From CAWCLK01 sp963796225 (GTDB lineage: Bacteria > Actinomycetota > Nitriliruptoria > Nitriliruptorales > Nitriliruptoraceae), in assembly GCA_963796225.1 (NCBI GenBank), contig CAWCLK010000055.1, positions 20,570 through 84,569 on the forward strand: a stretch of 64,000 bases of DNA, given 5' to 3'. The notes beneath the pieces are model-generated. The model ran no database searches. It was not told where the DNA came from and saw only the letters and a list, made by a program, of their open reading frames with translations. Below, piece by piece: positions 16,370 through 23,904 of the stretch (position 1 is the first letter of the stretch; the number at the start of each line of letters is the position of its first letter). The position numbers and the translations under genes are program-made.

Positions 16370-16838
16370 GCTGAGCCCAGGCCGCAGCGGTGATGGCCGA
16401 GTGGCGCAGCGAGTGCGGCGTGATGTGCTTGCCACACCCGATCCGGCGGGCCAGCCGTGCCACGATCCGGGCCGCGGCGGGACGGTTCATCCGCGTGCCC
16501 GCGCGGGTGAGCAGCAACGGGCCGGTCGTGCGTGCGGCCACGACCGGGTCGATCGCCGCGACGGTGCGTGGCGGCAGCGGGATGACAGCGGGCTTGTCGC
16601 CCTTCCCGACGATGGCCAGGGTGTGGTGCCAGCGGTCCTCGGCCAGGTCATCGACATCTGCCCCGCACGCTTCGCCGACCCGCAGCCCGTTGATCGCCTG
16701 GCGTAGCCCTCGATGTCGGCGCGTCGGACCTCGAACAGTCCGCGTGACTGCCCATGGCAGTTGGCAAGCCACAGTGACAGGTCCGATGCGTAGGCGGCAC
16801 GGGTCGCCGCTGAGGCGTACCCGTCGACGAACTCACTG
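16370..16838 (-). pseudogene. Tyrosine recombinase remnant
   Basis: Two pieces of one integrase lie in different frames. Nearest 16838 is the core-binding domain (EFVDGYASAATRAAYASDLS, VRRADIEGYARR). Then a deletion of roughly 80 codons and a shift lead to the catalytic domain: INGLRVGEACGADVDDL (Arg), GKGDKPAVIPL (Lys) and THSLRHSAITAA (His-x-x-Arg). The reading degrades before the second His and the Tyr nucleophile. It cannot be active and marks an old integration. Confidence 0.75.
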
Positions 16839-17058
16839 ATGGGATGGCCGCATCGTCACGGCCAAGAGCGATAGCGCCCATGGGGGTGTCCTTGATCGAC
16901 AACCTCCCAGCATCCACCGATGACCACGTGAGCGGTATCGCTGCTCACAACGCCGACCGTGTAACGGTGCACAACGGCTGCGCGGTTCTTCACCGGATGG
17001 CCATCCGGGGTCGAGCACCACGATGGTGGCACACTTCCCAAACCGGAGAGGGGGAGGC
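16839..17058. other. Intergenic DNA without a supported gene
   Basis: No start with a ribosome site and no conserved frame. The stretch separates the integrase remnant from a small membrane protein gene. Confidence 0.4.
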
Positions 17059-17271
17059 ATGCGGATCGCGTTCGCACTCGCTGTGGCGCTGCTCGGGGTT
17101 GCCGCGATCGCCTGGGGCGTCACGGACACCCAATGCTGGAGTACGTCCTACGACACGGGGGTCTGTGTCGGAACGGGAACGGGCTTGGGGGTGGCCGTAG
17201 CTGGAGGTGTGCTCGTGGGCGGGGGCGTGACGGGTGCTGTCGCTGTCCGGCGGGGGCGGGCAGTTCGGTAG
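17059..17271 (+). CDS. Small two-TM membrane protein, 70 aa
   Basis: ATG 17059 follows a purine-rich site (GGAGAGGGGGAGG). Residues 3-20 and 43-63 are hydrophobic, joined by a loop with two cysteines (TDTQCWSTSYDTGVCVG); the C-terminus is Arg-rich. It resembles the 113-residue protein at 15244 in plan (helix, two-Cys loop, helix) and may be distantly related. Function unknown. Confidence 0.55.
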   Translation: MRIAFALAVALLGVAAIAWGVTDTQCWSTSYDTGVCVGTGTGLGVAVAGGVLVGGGVTGAVAVRRGRAVR

Positions 17272-17389
17272 GTGTCATCGGTGATCCCTTCGTGTGCTGA
17301 GACCACTTGCCAGATCGGGGGGGGTCGCCGTGCTTCTCCGCTGCGTGAACGATCGAGGCCCTGCGGTGACCCGTGGGGAAGGGAGATCG

Positions 17390-17824
17390 ATGTCGGTTGA
17401 GCTCGCATGGCTCGTGACCGTCGGCCCGCCGGAGCTTCTCGCGTTGGTCGGCGGCGCGGCCCTCCGGGGACGAGGTTCCGGGACGCGTGCCACGGGATGT
17501 CTGATGATCGCGTTCCTGGTGGCTCTGTTCTGGCTGTTCTGGGTGCAAGGCGTCACCTTGAGCGCGAGCGGCGTGTCAACGGCTCTGGGACTGTCCGTGT
17601 CGTGCAACGTCGGGCTGGTGTCTTCGACCAGTGCCCAGCGGCTCTGGCACCGTGGGGAGACGTCCCGCCGCATGACTACGGACGCTTCGCAGGCGTCCAC
17701 CGCCGTCGGGGACCACCCGCTCGTATCGCGCATGCGAGGCCGGTCGCGAACGGCGGCTTCCGTCAGTTCAGGGAGAACACGCGGCGGAGGGCGGCGTCGA
17801 TCGCTCGCATGGTCGCCGGGCTGA
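17390..17824 (+). CDS. Hypothetical membrane protein, about 144 aa
   Basis: ATG 17390 has a good GGGAAGGGAG ribosome site. The first 75 residues contain hydrophobic helices (about 4-22, 39-58, 61-78). The tail after about 90 is Ser/Arg-rich and overlaps the 3' end of the opposite MazF-like gene by 62 bp, so the real stop may be displaced or the gene may be decaying. No family recognised. Confidence 0.4.
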   Translation: MSVELAWLVTVGPPELLALVGGAALRGRGSGTRATGCLMIAFLVALFWLFWVQGVTLSASGVSTALGLSVSCNVGLVSSTSAQRLWHRGETSRRMTTDASQASTAVGDHPLVSRMRGRSRTAASVSSGRTRGGGRRRSLAWSPG

Positions 17825-18095
17825 GCGAGCCGCGGCGGTCCTCCAGATCGTTCTTGTGCACCATCTCGACCTCGTCGACCATCGCATTGCCATGCACGGG
17901 GGCGTCGGCATCGCCGAGCTCGACGACGGTGGGCAGCGGCCGTTTGGGGCGGCTGGTGATCCGCACGACGTGGACCCACTCGAACCTCGAGCGGTTGCGC
18001 CCGTCGTTGGAGACGATGACGACCGGCTTGGCGTCGTCGGTGTCGAGGTAGCGGAAGCCCCAGACTGACCCGCGCGTGATCTCGTGGTCTGCCAT
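17763..18095 (-). CDS. MazF/PemK-like type II toxin
   Basis: 110 residues. It starts ITRGSVWGFRYLDTDDAKPV (RGxVW and the KPVVIVSND strand of the MazF barrel), followed by VHVVRITSRPKR and a C-terminal helix LSPATMRAIDAALRRVF like the MazF end. These toxins are ribosome-independent RNases. ATG 18095 overlaps the stop of the upstream gene by one base (TGATG), so the two are coupled as in mazEF. Family call is from motifs; sequence is fairly divergent. Confidence 0.75.
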   Translation of the reverse strand: MADHEITRGSVWGFRYLDTDDAKPVVIVSNDGRNRSRFEWVHVVRITSRPKRPLPTVVELGDADAPVHGNAMVDEVEMVHKNDLEDRRGSLSPATMRAIDAALRRVFSLN

Positions 18096-18382
18096 CAGGC
18101 GCGGGAGCGGCGCCGTGCGCGCGTCTGTCGGACCCAGTCGCGCGTGTCGTCGAAGTCACCGGCATCGACGGCGTCGTTGTAGGCGTCCTCGAGCAGGGCT
18201 TCCTGGACATGACGCACGCCCAGCAGCACCAGCGCTCGTAGCTCGGCCGAGTCGGACGACAGTGGCTGCCCGACAAGCGCTTCGAGGGCGGCGTGCTCCG
18301 AGGTGCTGGCGTCGAGGAACGGAGCGACGACCTGGCTGTCCTGCTGGTAGAAGTTGACGGTCTTGCGGTTCAGGGTGTCCAT
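18095..18382 (-). CDS. Probable antitoxin of MazF-like toxin
   Basis: 95 residues from ATG 18382. Position directly upstream of and overlapping a MazF-like toxin (TGATG) is the main evidence. It is acidic and mostly helical (HAALEALVGQPLSSDSAEL, RALVLLGVRHVQEALLEDAY) and has no clear AbrB-type MazE start, though MDTLNRKTVNFYQQDSQVV could form a ribbon. An earlier in-frame start at 18418 would add a Cys-rich 12-residue leader. Role inferred from context. Confidence 0.55.
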   Translation of the reverse strand: MDTLNRKTVNFYQQDSQVVAPFLDASTSEHAALEALVGQPLSSDSAELRALVLLGVRHVQEALLEDAYNDAVDAGDFDDTRDWVRQTRARRRSRA

Positions 18383-18801
18383 GCTGCATAGGGTGCAGCA
18401 GTGGGTGCAGAAGCGCAAGGCCTGTGTCGACGCCAGACCCGTCGCAGATCGCCCGCTTGTATCGACGTGCGGGTGAGGCGAACCGGCGACCCAAGGTCAG
18501 GTCAGCCCAACCGTGCGTGGGAGAGCGCATCCGCGGACGCGCCCCGATCGAGACTTCAGCGCTACGCCCGACGGTCGCGCTGGGCATCACTGATCGCGAG
18601 CGCGACCGCTGCATGGCGGCGTCGCGGGTGTTGTCACTCATCAGGAGGCGAGGCGGTAGTGCCGGGGCGGGCTCGTCCTCACCGGGTGAGCCCCGTGTGC
18701 CTGCGGTGGACGACCGACCTCGGGGGTGGCCAGTCGGCGTTGGCGCGGGGACGCGGGGGCTGGCACGGTGACGGACCCGCCCCGACCGACGGACGCCCAC
18801 C
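18383..18801. other. Divergent intergenic region, no gene supported (419 bp)
   Basis: It separates the minus-strand toxin-antitoxin operon from the plus-strand yyaL-like gene and should carry both promoters. No conserved protein or clear palindrome is seen. Confidence 0.5.
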
Positions 18802-20880
18802 GTGCCCAACCGCCTGGCCGACACCACCTCGCCCTATCTGCTCCAGCATGCCGACAACCCCGTGGACTGGTACCCGTGGGGTGACGAGGCCTTCGAGGAG
18901 GCGCGGCGCCGCGACGTGCCGATCTTCCTCTCGGTGGGGTACGAGCTGTCACTGGTAGACCACTGGTGTCACGTGATGGCCCACGAGTCCTTCGAGGACG
19001 AGCAGGTCGCCGCGGTCATGAACGAGCAGTTCGTGAACGTGAAGGTCGACCGCGAGGAGCGCCCCGACGTCGATGCCGTGTACATGGCCGCCGTGCAGGG
19101 CATGACGGGGCGGGGCGGCTGGCCGATGTCGGTGTTCCTCGACCACGACCGCCGGCCCTTCTACGCCGGCACCTACTGGCCGAAGCAGGGGCGCGGTGGG
19201 ATGCCGGGCTTCCCGGCGGTGCTCGAGGCCATCCACGACGCCTGGGCCAACCGCCGCGAGGAGGTCGTCGACTCCGCCGGTGAGATCGTCGAGGCGCTGG
19301 CATCGGCGGGGCGCAGCGCCGCCGAGGACGCGGTCGACCTCGAGCTGTCCGCGCAGGCGGTCGACGTCGTGGTCGATCGGGCGTGGGACCGCCAGCTCGG
19401 CGGCTTCGGGCGGGCCCCGAAGTTCCCCCAGGCCATGACCATCGGGCTGCTGCTGGACCACCATGCCCGGACCGGGCACGCCGGGGCGCTGGAGGCCGCG
19501 GTGCACTCGCTGCACGCCATGGCGCGGGGCGGGATCCACGACCAGGTCGCGGGCGGGTTCGCCCGGTACTCGACCGACGCCCGCTGGCTGGTCCCGCACT
19601 TCGAGAAGATGCTCTACGACAACGGCCTGCTGCTGGACGTCTACGCGCGCGCCGCAGCGTTGACCGGCGACGTCGAGCTCGAACGTGTCACCCGCTCCAC
19701 CGCCGACTACCTGATCCGCGAGATGCAGCACGAGGCCGGCGGGTTCTTCAGCGCCACCGACGCCGACAGCGAGGGCGTGGAGGGCAAGTTCTTCGTGTGG
19801 ACCGACGAGGAGTTCCGCGAGGTCTGCACGACGGCTGGCGTCGACCCGGACCGCTACGCCGCCTTCCACGGTGTGGTGCCGGACGGCAACTTCACCGCCG
19901 AGGCGGCTGGGCACGCCCCGCCCCGCGCCAACATCCTGCACGAGCCGGTGGACCGGGCCACCTTCGCCGACCAGCACGGCATCTCACGCGAGACGCTCGA
20001 GGCCGAGCTGCGTCGCCTGCACATCGCCCTGTACGACCGCCGCAGCGACCGGGTCCCCCCGGGGCTGGACGACAAGGTGCTGACCTCGTGGAACGCCCTG
20101 GCGATCCGCGGGCTGGCCCGCGCCGCCCTGCACCTGGGCGAGCCGCGGTACGCCGAGGCGGCAGCCCGGTCCGCCCGGTTCCTGCGGGACCACGCCGTCG
20201 TGGACGGGCGACTCCACCACACGTGGAAGGACGGTGTGGCCGCCGTCCCCGCCTTCCTCGAGGACGTCGCCGGGCTGGCGGCCGCCCTGCCATGGCTCGG
20301 CGCCGCCACGGGCGAGCCGGCATGGACCGCCTGGGCCGCCGAGCTGGCCGACGACGCCGTCGCGCGCTTCACCGACCCTGACGGCGGCTACTTCCAGACG
20401 GCGGCCGACGCCGAGGCGCTCGTCACCCGCCCCAAGGACACCTGGGACAACGCCACGCCGTCGGGCAACTCGTTGCTGGCGTCCGCCGCGTGGCAGCTCG
20501 CCCTGCTGACGGGGGAGGGCCGGTGGCGTGGTGTTGCCGAGGACGTGGTGACCGCCTTCGCCGGGGACGTCCGGCGCGCCCCGACCGGGTTCGGTGAGCT
20601 GCTGCAGGTCGTCGAGGCACTCGCGGCCGATCCCCGCGAGGTGGCCGTGGTCGGACCCGCCGGCACCGCCCGGGACGCCCTCCTGCACGCGGCGCTCGGC
20701 CTGCCGCGCCCCGGGCTCGTGGCCGCCGTGGCGGATCCCGATGACGCCGACGTCGCGCGGGTGCCGCTGCTGCAGGACCGCCCCGCCCGCGACGGGGCGC
20801 CGACCGCCTACGTGTGCCGCGGCTTCGTGTGCGACGCCCCGACCACCCACCCGGAGGAGGTCGCGGCCGCCGTGCGGTGA
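18802..20880 (+). CDS. YyaL/spermatogenesis-20-like thioredoxin-domain protein (DUF255)
   Basis: 692 residues, the usual length. The start NRLADTTSPYLLQHADNPVD is the DUF255 signature. A thioredoxin-like domain (about 40-160) precedes an alpha/alpha-toroid glycosidase-like domain (from about 190: GRAPKFPQAMT, HFEKMLYDNG, LTSWNALAIRG). The CxxC that family members have as GYS.CHWCHVM here reads GYELSLVDHWCHVM: the first Cys is lost and three residues are inserted (DNA 18941-18972). The overall fold should be kept. GTG 18802 is the start. It is convergent with the next gene, three bases apart. Function of the family remains poorly defined. Confidence 0.88.
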   Translation: MPNRLADTTSPYLLQHADNPVDWYPWGDEAFEEARRRDVPIFLSVGYELSLVDHWCHVMAHESFEDEQVAAVMNEQFVNVKVDREERPDVDAVYMAAVQGMTGRGGWPMSVFLDHDRRPFYAGTYWPKQGRGGMPGFPAVLEAIHDAWANRREEVVDSAGEIVEALASAGRSAAEDAVDLELSAQAVDVVVDRAWDRQLGGFGRAPKFPQAMTIGLLLDHHARTGHAGALEAAVHSLHAMARGGIHDQVAGGFARYSTDARWLVPHFEKMLYDNGLLLDVYARAAALTGDVELERVTRSTADYLIREMQHEAGGFFSATDADSEGVEGKFFVWTDEEFREVCTTAGVDPDRYAAFHGVVPDGNFTAEAAGHAPPRANILHEPVDRATFADQHGISRETLEAELRRLHIALYDRRSDRVPPGLDDKVLTSWNALAIRGLARAALHLGEPRYAEAAARSARFLRDHAVVDGRLHHTWKDGVAAVPAFLEDVAGLAAALPWLGAATGEPAWTAWAAELADDAVARFTDPDGGYFQTAADAEALVTRPKDTWDNATPSGNSLLASAAWQLALLTGEGRWRGVAEDVVTAFAGDVRRAPTGFGELLQVVEALAADPREVAVVGPAGTARDALLHAALGLPRPGLVAAVADPDDADVARVPLLQDRPARDGAPTAYVCRGFVCDAPTTHPEEVAAAVR

Positions 20881-20883
20881 CGC

Positions 20884-21810
20884 TCAGCGCGGGCGGGTCA
20901 CGTCGTCGCCGCCGACGAACACCGACACCGGGCCGTCGTGGGAGACGACGAAGACCCAGGCGTCCGGCCGTCGGCGCGAGAACCGAGCGGCCGAGCGGTG
21001 GCGCATCCCGCCGACGGGCGGCGTGACCGGTTCGGTGGCCACGGCCGTGCCGCGGAGCTCGGCCCCGACCCACCACAGCGCCCCGCCCGGCGACACCAGG
21101 GTCGCCCCGTCGTGCTGGCGCAGCAGGTTGGTGATGGCCCCGTCGTGCGCACGCTCGCGCAGCGACAGCAGGGGTGTCGACCCGCCTGCCGGCAGGGACG
21201 CCTCGCACCCGGTGCGTTGCCAGTCCGGCAGCCACACCAGCGTCGCCCCGACCTCACGGGGGCCGAGCACGTGGGCGACGAGGTCGAGCAACCCGCCCAG
21301 CACCTCGACGTCGCCGGGCATCCCATCGTGCGCGCGCAGCCGGTCGAGCAGGGCCGGGGCGGTCGGTCGGGCGTTCCACTGCGCCCGGCGGCGCGTCCAG
21401 ATCCGGTCCGCCCCGAGCAGGTGCAGGTCCCCGGTCGGGTCGAGCCGCACCACGCTCGCGCCCCGCTCCCGGCAGGTGGCGACCAGCTCCCGCTCGGTGA
21501 CGGGCCCCCGGGCCAGCCACAGCGACACCTCGTCGCCGATCCGCTCCACGAAGCTGCTGTGCCCGTCGGCCAGCTGTCGCAGGCGTTCGGCGTCCTCGAA
21601 CTCGGTACGCCCCGCGGTCGTCCCGGTCCGCGCCGCCTGGTCGGTGGTCAGCACCACCGCCCCGTACCCGGGAAGCGTGCCCTCGTGGGCCTGTCGTCGT
21701 AGGGCGTGGCCGAGCTCGTCGAGCACGGCGGCCCCGACGTCGTGGATGCCGAGCTCGCCCAGCTCGGTCTGCAGGCGGGCGAGCAGCGAGTCGGTGGCGG
21801 GGTCGGACAC
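20884..21810 (-). CDS. DAC-domain (diadenylate cyclase-like) protein
   Basis: 308 residues. The C-terminal 100 residues carry the DisA_N/DAC signatures: two DGA motifs (223-225 and 234-236, the latter in QHDGATLVSPGGALWWVG) and RHRSAARFS at 270-278, followed by VFVVSHDGPVSVFVGG. DAC domains join two ATP molecules into c-di-AMP; DGA and RHR hold the nucleotide and metal. The N-terminal 190 residues are not DisA-like (no HhH scanning domain follows) and lack TM helices, so this is neither DisA nor CdaA. Enzyme activity is likely but unproven. It stands between yyaL and a holin-like gene. Confidence 0.75.
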   Translation of the reverse strand: MSDPATDSLLARLQTELGELGIHDVGAAVLDELGHALRRQAHEGTLPGYGAVVLTTDQAARTGTTAGRTEFEDAERLRQLADGHSSFVERIGDEVSLWLARGPVTERELVATCRERGASVVRLDPTGDLHLLGADRIWTRRRAQWNARPTAPALLDRLRAHDGMPGDVEVLGGLLDLVAHVLGPREVGATLVWLPDWQRTGCEASLPAGGSTPLLSLRERAHDGAITNLLRQHDGATLVSPGGALWWVGAELRGTAVATEPVTPPVGGMRHRSAARFSRRRPDAWVFVVSHDGPVSVFVGGDDVTRPR

Positions 21811-21865
21811 GAACGCGGCACCTTCACGCCGGGAAGCCAGGACGCTACGGGGGGTGAGGTCACGT

Positions 21866-21889
21866 CGGCCCGGCCGAGCGGCCGGGCCG
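21866..21889 (-). terminator. Hairpin after holin-like gene
   Basis: 10-bp stem CGGCCCGGCC / GGCCGGGCCG with a GAGC loop, just downstream of the minus-strand gene ending at 21895. Confidence 0.65.
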
Positions 21890-21894
21890 TCCGG

Positions 21895-22254
21895 TCAGCG
21901 CTCGATGCCCGTGACCACCTCGCCGATCCACGTCGCCAGCGACACCACGATCGCCCCGAGGAACGTCGCGCCGAACCCGGTGGAGTCCAGCCCGAGGTCC
22001 GTGGCGCGCGAGACCGCGACCACGATCTGGAGCAGCACGGCGTTCACCACCAGCAGGAAGAGTCCCAGGGTGAGGATGATGAACGGCAGGGACAGCAGCT
22101 TGGCCACCGGCTTGACCACCGCGTTGAGCACGGCGAGGACGGCGGCGATGATCACGAGCGCGATCCAGGTGCCGTCGAAGGTGAGGCCGTCGATGAACGC
22201 GACGGCCAACCACACCGCCCCGGCGTTGACCGCCAGGCGCAGTACCAGGTCCAT
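21895..22254 (-). CDS. Phage holin family 4 (YvlD-like) membrane protein
   Basis: 119 residues, four TM helices. The block LNAVVKPVAKLLSLPFIILTLGLFLLVVNAVLL (split here as NAVVKPVAKLLSLPF and ILTLGLFLLVVNA) is the hallmark of PF04020. Despite the name these are chromosomal membrane proteins of unknown function in most bacteria. Start ATG 22254. Ends in front of a strong hairpin. Confidence 0.88.
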   Translation of the reverse strand: MDLVLRLAVNAGAVWLAVAFIDGLTFDGTWIALVIIAAVLAVLNAVVKPVAKLLSLPFIILTLGLFLLVVNAVLLQIVVAVSRATDLGLDSTGFGATFLGAIVVSLATWIGEVVTGIER

Positions 22255-22317
22255 GTTGCTGCTCCCGTCGGGCGTCGGTCACGGTAACGGGCGGACGGCT
22301 CGTATCCTCGCACGTCG

Positions 22318-23292
22318 GTGACCGGGACGACGGACGAAGGTGCACGGGTGCGTGACTGGGGCGAACGCGACGCTCGGTGGGCGGGGATCCGCAGCGAGAC
22401 CTGCACCATCACCACCGCCGACGGCGACCGGACCGAGGTGCACCTGTTGCGCGCCGGCCCCGACGACGACAGCGGCGGCGACCCCACCCTGCTCGTCCAC
22501 GGCCTCGGTGGCAGCGCCACCAACTGGCTGGACGTCATGGGCCCGCTCGCGGCCGACGGACCGGTCGTCGCGGTCGACCTGCCCGGCTTCGGCCGCACCG
22601 AGCCGCCGACCGCACGCGCCGGCCGGATCGACGCGCAGGGCCACTTCCTGGACCGGTTCCTGCGCGAGCTCGGATGGGGTCGGACCGTCGTCCACGGCAA
22701 CTCGATGGGCGGACTGCTGGCGGTGCTGCTCGCCGCCCGGTCGCCGCATCGGGTCCAGCGGCTGGTCCTGACCGCCCCGGCGCTGCCCGCACCTCGCCGC
22801 CCCGACGCGATCTCCCCGGCCGCCCTCGCTCGTTTCGCCCCGTTCGTGTCATGGCGGCTCGGCCACCTCGTCCTCGAGCGCGTCTACGGCCAGTCCAGCC
22901 CCGAGGAGGTGCGGCAGGACACGATGCGGCTGGTCATGGGCGAGGTCGAGGACGTCCGCCCCGCCATGCGCCAGGTCCAGATCGAGAACGTCGAGCTCGC
23001 CCGCCAGGTCGACTGGCGTCTGCCCTCCTTCGCGCGAGCCGCCAGCGACCTGGCCCACACGCTCGCGCGGGCACGGTCGGTCCAGCAGGCCATCGATGCC
23101 GTGGTGGCCCCGACGCTGGTGGTCTGGGGTGACCAGGACAAGCTCGTCAGCCGTGCGGCCATGGACGAGACGATGGCACGCCGCCCCGACTGGCGCCGTG
23201 TCGACATGCCCGGGGTCGGGCACGCCCCGATGCTGGAGGCGCCGGACGGCTGGCTGGACGCCGTGCGGACCGCGGGGTTCTCAGGGCAGTGA
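22318..23292 (+). CDS. Alpha/beta hydrolase
   Basis: 324 residues, soluble. Catalytic triad positions are clear: the nucleophile elbow HGNSMGGLLAV (Ser about 130), the acid in VVWGDQDKLVS and the His in GVGHAPMLEAP. The oxyanion HG motif is LVHGLGGSATNWLDV. Substrate unknown. Start is GTG 22318; GTG 22348 is also possible. The 3' end overlaps the opposite NUDIX gene by 12 bp. Confidence 0.88.
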   Translation: MTGTTDEGARVRDWGERDARWAGIRSETCTITTADGDRTEVHLLRAGPDDDSGGDPTLLVHGLGGSATNWLDVMGPLAADGPVVAVDLPGFGRTEPPTARAGRIDAQGHFLDRFLRELGWGRTVVHGNSMGGLLAVLLAARSPHRVQRLVLTAPALPAPRRPDAISPAALARFAPFVSWRLGHLVLERVYGQSSPEEVRQDTMRLVMGEVEDVRPAMRQVQIENVELARQVDWRLPSFARAASDLAHTLARARSVQQAIDAVVAPTLVVWGDQDKLVSRAAMDETMARRPDWRRVDMPGVGHAPMLEAPDGWLDAVRTAGFSGQ

Positions 23293-23823
23293 GCGCGTGT
23301 GGGCCAGGGCCAGGCGCACCAGGCGGTCGTGGCCACCGGTCATCTCGTCGGCGACCCACGGCGAGGTGACCTCGTCCACGGTCAGCCACGAGAACTCGAG
23401 CGCGTCGTGGTTGGGGGCGCAGTCACCCGAGACGGGCACGACGTAGGCGAGGCTCACGGCGTGCTGGCGGGGGTCGTGGAACCCCGTCCGGGTCGGGTCG
23501 GGGAAGTACTCGGCGATGGTGAACGGCGTCGGCGAGGCCGGCAGGAGCGGGTCGGCCTCCGCCCCGAGGTCCTTGGTGAGGTGGCGCCACAGGGCCTCGC
23601 GGACGGTCTCGCCGAACAGCACCCGCCCCGACACGATCGCCCGGCTGACGGTGCCGTCGGGCATGGCCCGCAGCAGCAGGCCCACCTTCTCGACCTGGCC
23701 GAGGTGGTCCAGCCGCACGGGCACGGCGTCGACGTACACCAGGGGGACGCGGTCGCGGACCTCGGAGAGGTCCTCGGCCGGCAACCATCCGGGGGAGGTC
23801 TCGGCCACGTCGGGCGTGCTCAT
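23281..23823 (-). CDS. NUDIX-fold hydrolase (DUF4916-like)
   Basis: 180 residues. The pattern PGWLPAEDLSEVRDRVPLVY, VGLLLRAMPDGTVSRAIVSG and GRVLFGETVREALWRHLTKD is that of actinobacterial DUF4916 proteins, a NUDIX offshoot. The NUDIX box is incomplete: after RE the usual EExG is RHLTKDLG, so classic pyrophosphatase activity may be absent or altered. Start ATG 23823. Convergent with the hydrolase gene. Confidence 0.8.
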   Translation of the reverse strand: MSTPDVAETSPGWLPAEDLSEVRDRVPLVYVDAVPVRLDHLGQVEKVGLLLRAMPDGTVSRAIVSGRVLFGETVREALWRHLTKDLGAEADPLLPASPTPFTIAEYFPDPTRTGFHDPRQHAVSLAYVVPVSGDCAPNHDALEFSWLTVDEVTSPWVADEMTGGHDRLVRLALAHTRSLP

Positions 23824-23904
23824 CGGGTCAACGGCCTTGATCGCGGTCCGTGGGCAGGCCGCAAGTGTGCCGGTCGCCCCGCCGCGGGGCGGACAACCCG
23901 ACCC

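Noticed and set aside
20884..21810. DisA
   Set aside because: The DAC motifs are at the C-terminus, and the linker and helix-hairpin-helix domains of DisA are missing.
21895..22254. Phage holin, hence prophage
   Set aside because: The family name is historic; no phage genes are near and the gene sits among core genes.
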